Part shown: positions 62,506 through 64,000 of the stretch, piece by piece | Position numbering within the stretch: the stretch's first letter is position 1 | Layout: every line of letters begins with the position of its first letter | Assembly (NCBI RefSeq): GCF_020905375.1 | Contig: NZ_JAJJBU010000019.1 | Location: forward strand, 1-64,000 | Reading direction: 5' to 3' | DNA from: Arthrobacter cryoconiti | Lineage (GTDB): Bacteria > Actinomycetota > Actinomycetes > Actinomycetales > Micrococcaceae | Length of the DNA stretch: 64,000 nucleotides | Notes under the pieces: model-generated | What the model was told of the DNA's origin: nothing | What the model saw: the letters and a program-made list of their open reading frames with translations, nothing else | The model's database searches: none | Translations under genes and position numbers: made by a program

Positions 62506-63540
62506 ATGAGTGAAGAGAAAGTCGGGCCAGCGCTCAACCAGCGGCGCAGCAAGACTCGCCGGGTCATCGTGTTGGGCGTGCTCGCCGTGTTCGTGATTGC
62601 TGCTGTCGTCAGCGCGATGTTCGTCTACAACTTGGCTCATAGTTTTGACACAAAGACCCAAAAGATTAGCCAAGCCTTTCCCAATGATGCGTCCAGACCG
62701 CTCAAACCCACGGACGGTCCGGCGTCCGACGCGGTCAATATTTTGATGCTGGGCAGCGATAGCAGAGGCGATTCCCTGACCTTGGCCAAGCAGGGGCTGC
62801 CGTCGAACCAACGCTCGGACACCATGATCTGGATCCATATCCCGGCAGACCGAAAAAATATTTTCATGATGTCGATCATGCGTGACACCTGGGTGAACAT
62901 CCCCGGATTCGGCGAAGCAAAGATCAACGCAGCGATGGCGTACGGCGGGGTCCCGTTGGTGGTGGAAACCTTAGAAGGGCTGTTCAAGTCCCGAATAGAT
63001 CACGTGGCCATCGTTGATTTTGAAGGCTTCAAAGCGATCACCGACGCTTTAGGCGGTGTCACGGTTGATGTGCCGTTGCCGTTCACTTCCTATCAAAGTG
63101 GAGTAAAATTCGCGCAGGGCCCGCAAAAGCTCAATGGGGACCGGGCCCTGGACTTTGTCCGGGAGCGGTATGCGTTTAGCGACGGTGACTACCAGCGGGT
63201 GAAGGATCAGCAAATTTTCCTCAAGGCCGTTCTGAATACTGTCCTTACACCGGCAAACTTAGCGAACCCTGCTGCCCTGACAAACTTAGTCACCGAATTT
63301 TCGCCGTTCGTCAGTGTTGACCAGGGGCTGGACTCGGTCACGGCTGGGCAGTTAGCTTTGAGCCTGCGTAATATTCGTGGTCCTGACGTGCTTTCCTTCA
63401 CGCTGCCCACACTGGGGACCGGTACCAGCGCAGACGGGCAATCGATCGTCGTGCGCGATGACGCCGCCATTGCCGCTATCGGTTCGGCGCTGTCCACGGA
63501 CTCGCTCAAGGCCTACCTGAATACTGCCGGGCTGGGGTAA
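62506..63540 (+). CDS. LytR-CpsA-Psr (LCP) family protein
   Basis: A 344-residue type II membrane protein: short basic cytoplasmic tail, one TM helix (VIVLGVLAVFVIAAVVSAMFVYNL), and an extracytoplasmic LCP domain. Conserved residues: LMLGSDSRG (Asp), QRSDTMIWIHI, MSIMRDTWVNIPGFGEAKINAAMAYGG, and LDFVRERYAFSDGDYQRVKDQQIFLKAV with Arg residues that bind pyrophosphate. LCP enzymes transfer undecaprenyl-linked glycopolymers (teichoic acids or arabinogalactan-like) to peptidoglycan. ATGAGTG preceded by AAGGTCAAGGTGAG. Single gene. Confidence 0.93.
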   Translation: MSEEKVGPALNQRRSKTRRVIVLGVLAVFVIAAVVSAMFVYNLAHSFDTKTQKISQAFPNDASRPLKPTDGPASDAVNILMLGSDSRGDSLTLAKQGLPSNQRSDTMIWIHIPADRKNIFMMSIMRDTWVNIPGFGEAKINAAMAYGGVPLVVETLEGLFKSRIDHVAIVDFEGFKAITDALGGVTVDVPLPFTSYQSGVKFAQGPQKLNGDRALDFVRERYAFSDGDYQRVKDQQIFLKAVLNTVLTPANLANPAALTNLVTEFSPFVSVDQGLDSVTAGQLALSLRNIRGPDVLSFTLPTLGTGTSADGQSIVVRDDAAIAAIGSALSTDSLKAYLNTAGLG

Positions 63541-63718
63541 AAGCCCAGGCTGTAAGAAGATCATTCGTGCCGAGAATGGAGCCTGATCAGGAGCGCGGTC
63601 TTGTTGATGTTTTGTATGCGTGCGGCTCTCCAAAGAGACGCTTTCATTCCAGCTGGTAGGGGTCTAACGACCACCACTAGCTTCTGTCCTGCTGTCTTAG
63701 ATCACAGACACCTCGCGT

Positions 63719-63746
63719 TGGGAAGCCCTAGAATCTGCGCTTCCCA
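63719..63746. promoter_or_regulatory. Inverted repeat upstream of hutU
   Basis: TGGGAAGC and GCTTCCCA (8-bp perfect arms, 12-bp spacer) lie 78 nt before hutU. The spacer contains TAGAAT (63729-63734), a -10-like box, so a protein bound here would cover a promoter. Operator function is inferred. Confidence 0.4.
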
Positions 63747-63823
63747 CAAGGTTTGATTGGGGTTAGGACATAATTGCCGCGCCGTCGGCCTTCGGCTTTG
63801 AAACAACAGTTTAAGGAAACATC

Positions 63824-64000
63824 ATGGCAACCATGCATGACCCCTCCCGTAGTATCCGTGCAGCCCGTGGCACGGAACTCTCCGCGAAATCCTGGCAGAC
63901 CGAAGCTCCGCTGCGCATGCTCATGAACAATTTGGACCCGGAAGTTGCTGAGCGTCCCGAGGACTTGGTGGTGTACGGCGGCACAGGACGCGCTGCGCGC
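63824..64000 (+). CDS. hutU: Urocanate hydratase, 5' portion
   Basis: The first 59 codons, cut by the window end. [59 protein letters not shown] matches the start of urocanase, which converts urocanate to imidazolone propionate in histidine degradation. AAGGA (63813-63817) lies 6 nt before the ATG. The remaining hut genes should follow beyond the window. Confidence 0.93.
   Translation, partial: MATMHDPSRSIRAARGTELSAKSWQTEAPLRMLMNNLDPEVAERPEDLVVYGGTGRAAR

Overview
The window looks like chromosome from a high-GC Gram-positive actinobacterium, most likely Arthrobacter sensu lato (Micrococcaceae). The signs are an NdgR-type IclR regulator divergent from leuCD, the order leuCD-murA-plsC-gpsA-ddl with a DUF3515 lipoprotein nearby, a C50-carotenoid operon with a heterodimeric cyclase and lycopene elongase, an LCP protein, and many GTG/TTG or leaderless-type starts. 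The genus is inferred from gene content and protein character only. No transposase, integrase, phage gene or CRISPR array is visible; apart from one decayed regulator the region reads as vertically inherited core plus niche genes.

Layout. 0.2-4.4 kb: a lipoprotein, a flavin monooxygenase-like (LLM) gene with its MarR regulator, and a divergent MFS exporter. 4.4-11 kb (minus strand): an RND-type transporter, malate:quinone oxidoreductase and a solitary peptide-type binding protein. 11.2-12.1 kb: tRNA-Leu(UAG), a PrxQ/Bcp peroxiredoxin and tRNA-Lys(CUU). 12.5-20.2 kb: branched-chain and serine synthesis (ilvD; ilvB-ilvN-ilvC behind a leader-peptide attenuator; serA). 20.4-22.4 kb: metG and a small membrane protein. 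22.5-27.9 kb (minus): a two-component system and a MacB/FtsX-type ABC transporter. 28-29.4 kb: an SDR-DUF2867 protein. 29.6-36.8 kb: a tightly overlapping MarR-crtE-crtB-crtI-crtYe-crtYf-crtEb operon ending in a photolyase, predicted to make a cyclic C50 carotenoid such as decaprenoxanthin.

36.8-43 kb: leuB, ilvE, an MscS channel, an FNT-family transporter, an FAH-family hydrolase and a broken AraC regulator. 43-45.7 kb: gltX, a HAD phosphatase, tRNA-Gln(CUG) and tRNA-Glu(CUC). 45.8-49.2 kb: two overlapping membrane-anchored GTPase genes. 49.2-51.8 kb (minus): a cell-surface cluster of a CHRD-domain protein with an EF-hand-like loop and a putative sorting signal, a class F-like sortase, a degenerate cupredoxin lipoprotein and another lipoprotein. 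52-64 kb: DUF1697 protein, ndgR, leuCD, a proline-rich protein, murA-plsC-gpsA-ddl, a methyltransferase, a DUF3515 lipoprotein, an LCP ligase and the 5' end of hutU.

Common threads. Leucine/valine/isoleucine synthesis is spread over five loci, and the sequence suggests two control layers: transcription attenuation at ilvB (leader peptide with seven consecutive Ile/Leu/Val codons before a terminator) and a shared 17-bp element, GTCTCA-N5-TGRGAT, in front of both ndgR/leuC and leuB. The most original-looking element is the sortase/CHRD/cupredoxin surface cluster, in which the cupredoxin has lost canonical copper ligands and the sortase carries Lys where Arg is expected.
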